Positions 63,484 through 64,000 of a stretch of DNA of 64,000 nt are shown piece after piece. Location: positions 1 to 64,000 of the forward strand of contig NZ_AQHR01000044.1 of the NCBI RefSeq assembly GCF_000390185.1. Reading direction: 5' to 3'. The first letter of the stretch is position 1. Every line of letters starts with the position of its first letter. The position numbers and the translations under genes were made by a program. The stretch is from Lunatimonas lonarensis. Its GTDB lineage: Bacteria; Bacteroidota; Bacteroidia; Cytophagales; Cyclobacteriaceae. Under the pieces are notes generated by a model. It searched no databases, had not been told where the DNA came from, and saw nothing but the letters and a program-made list of their open reading frames with translations.

Positions 63484-64000
63484 ATGCCAACACTCCATTT
63501 CAAAGGAAAAACTTTTGTGCAGAACCACCATTTGGCGGTGAAGTATCACCAATTGGTGCCAAAAAAAGAATTTAGTTTGACCGATCCCGCTTATGGCGGG
63601 ACAGGCACCGTTTCCTTACACGATAACCTGATTATTCAAGGTGATAACCTGAAAGCATTGAAGGCATTACTTCCAACTTATTCAGGGAAAGTAAAGTGCA
63701 TTTACATAGACCCGCCTTACAACACAGGAAATGAGAAATGGGTGTATAATGACAATGTGAACAGTCCAATGATACAAGAGTGGCTTGGTAAAGTAGTTGA
63801 CAAAGAAGATATGACAAAGCATGATAAATGGCTTTGTATGATGATGCCTAGATTGAAGTTGCTTCGTGAATTATTGAGTGAAGATGGTGTGATTATCATT
63901 TCCATTGACGATAATGAACAGCATAGATTAAGAATGCTTTGTGATGAAATATTTGGAGAAGAAAACTTTGTAGTAGATATAGCTTGGCGTTCGGGTGACT
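63484..64000 (+). CDS. DNA methyltransferase, type III Mod-like, cut by window edge
   Basis: The frame opens at the ATG at 63484 and runs to the window end, giving 172 residues. It contains the N6-adenine/N4-cytosine methyltransferase motif DPPYNTG at 76-82 in KCIYIDPPYNTGNEKW, and NLIIQGDNLKALKALLP just before it. KHDKWLCMMMPRLKLLREL and DGVIIISIDDNEQHRLR follow. This order fits the beta-class Mod subunit of type III restriction-modification systems. The FxGxG motif lies outside the window. A Res helicase-nuclease gene would be expected next. Confidence 0.9.
   Translation, partial: MPTLHFKGKTFVQNHHLAVKYHQLVPKKEFSLTDPAYGGTGTVSLHDNLIIQGDNLKALKALLPTYSGKVKCIYIDPPYNTGNEKWVYNDNVNSPMIQEWLGKVVDKEDMTKHDKWLCMMMPRLKLLRELLSEDGVIIISIDDNEQHRLRMLCDEIFGEENFVVDIAWRSGD
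63585..63601 (+). repeat. Short palindrome inside the methyltransferase gene
   Basis: TCCCGC (63585-63590) and GCGGGA (63596-63601) flank a 5-nt loop. The translated segment is TDPAYGGTGT, at a place where related Mod proteins are usually shorter (from memory). It resembles the palindrome in the pseudo-tRNA (13648-13661), TCCGCC-CA-GGCGGA. Confidence 0.45.

Noticed and set aside
63484..64000. Type I HsdM subunit
   Set aside because: HsdM has NPPF/NPPY motifs and a different order. The DPPYNTG motif and flanking residues fit the beta-class Mod type.

Overview
The window reads as a chromosome segment of a Bacteroidota bacterium, most likely order Cytophagales (Cyclobacteriaceae-like). The signs are a short primary sigma factor, BshB1 of bacillithiol synthesis, SusC/SusD with an ECF sigma/FecR pair, several -7 boxes of the Bacteroidota form TAnnTTTG, and almost no Shine-Dalgarno sequences. 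No lookup was possible, so the genus is inference.

Layout. 1-254 is the edge-truncated start of a probable type II restriction endonuclease. 458-13309 is core genome, almost all on the minus strand: a response regulator, tRNA-Thr, a DUF349 protein, YqgE/AlgH, PdxH (plus strand), BshB1, an M23/LysM peptidase, TrxB, RpoD, PNPase, S15, an LptF/G-type permease and a START-like protein. 13611-14224 is an RNA locus: a decayed tRNA-Met copy, an intact tRNA-Met(CAT), and on the minus strand a 126-nt tRNA-like RNA with a roughly 54-nt variable arm, its own promoter and its own terminator. 14503-27388 holds mixed metabolic genes: a TspO-like protein, MDR and aldo-keto reductases, an exonuclease/GIY-YIG fusion, DinB, an acyl-CoA ligase, a DUF4230 pair, GH20 hexosaminidase, a CPBP protease and a sugar porter.

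27558-59422 is a large carbohydrate or glycoconjugate utilisation region. Its plus-strand part (27558-35636) encodes a two-module esterase, a ceramidase-like/hydrolase fusion, a soluble-dehydrogenase-like lipoprotein without a haem site, a HiPIP-type iron-sulfur protein and a small outer-membrane protein. Its minus-strand part (57860 down to 35741) runs ECF sigma, FecR, SusC with an STN domain, SusD, an unrecognised 813-aa secreted protein, a metallophosphoesterase, a GH172 (DUF2961) protein, a Tat-exported GH109-type oxidoreductase, three related FAD-dependent oxidoreductases and a sulfatase. The architecture implies that a glycan sensed at SusC signals through FecR to the sigma factor. The enzyme set suggests a sulfated, amino-sugar-containing or otherwise unusual substrate, but the substrate is not determined.

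59692-64000 is a visibly AT-rich plus-strand island: an XRE regulator behind a clear promoter, an SMC/Rad50-like ATPase with a CxxC hook, a two-TM coiled-coil membrane protein, and the start of a type III-like DNA methyltransferase. The genes overlap by 4 bp or are 3 bp apart, so they form one operon that continues past the window. This is the best candidate for an undescribed (defence) system. The tRNA-like RNA is the best candidate for an undescribed RNA.

Short palindromes and a duplicated upstream element are scattered through the accessory parts. Nothing resembling a CRISPR array or a complete insertion sequence was seen.
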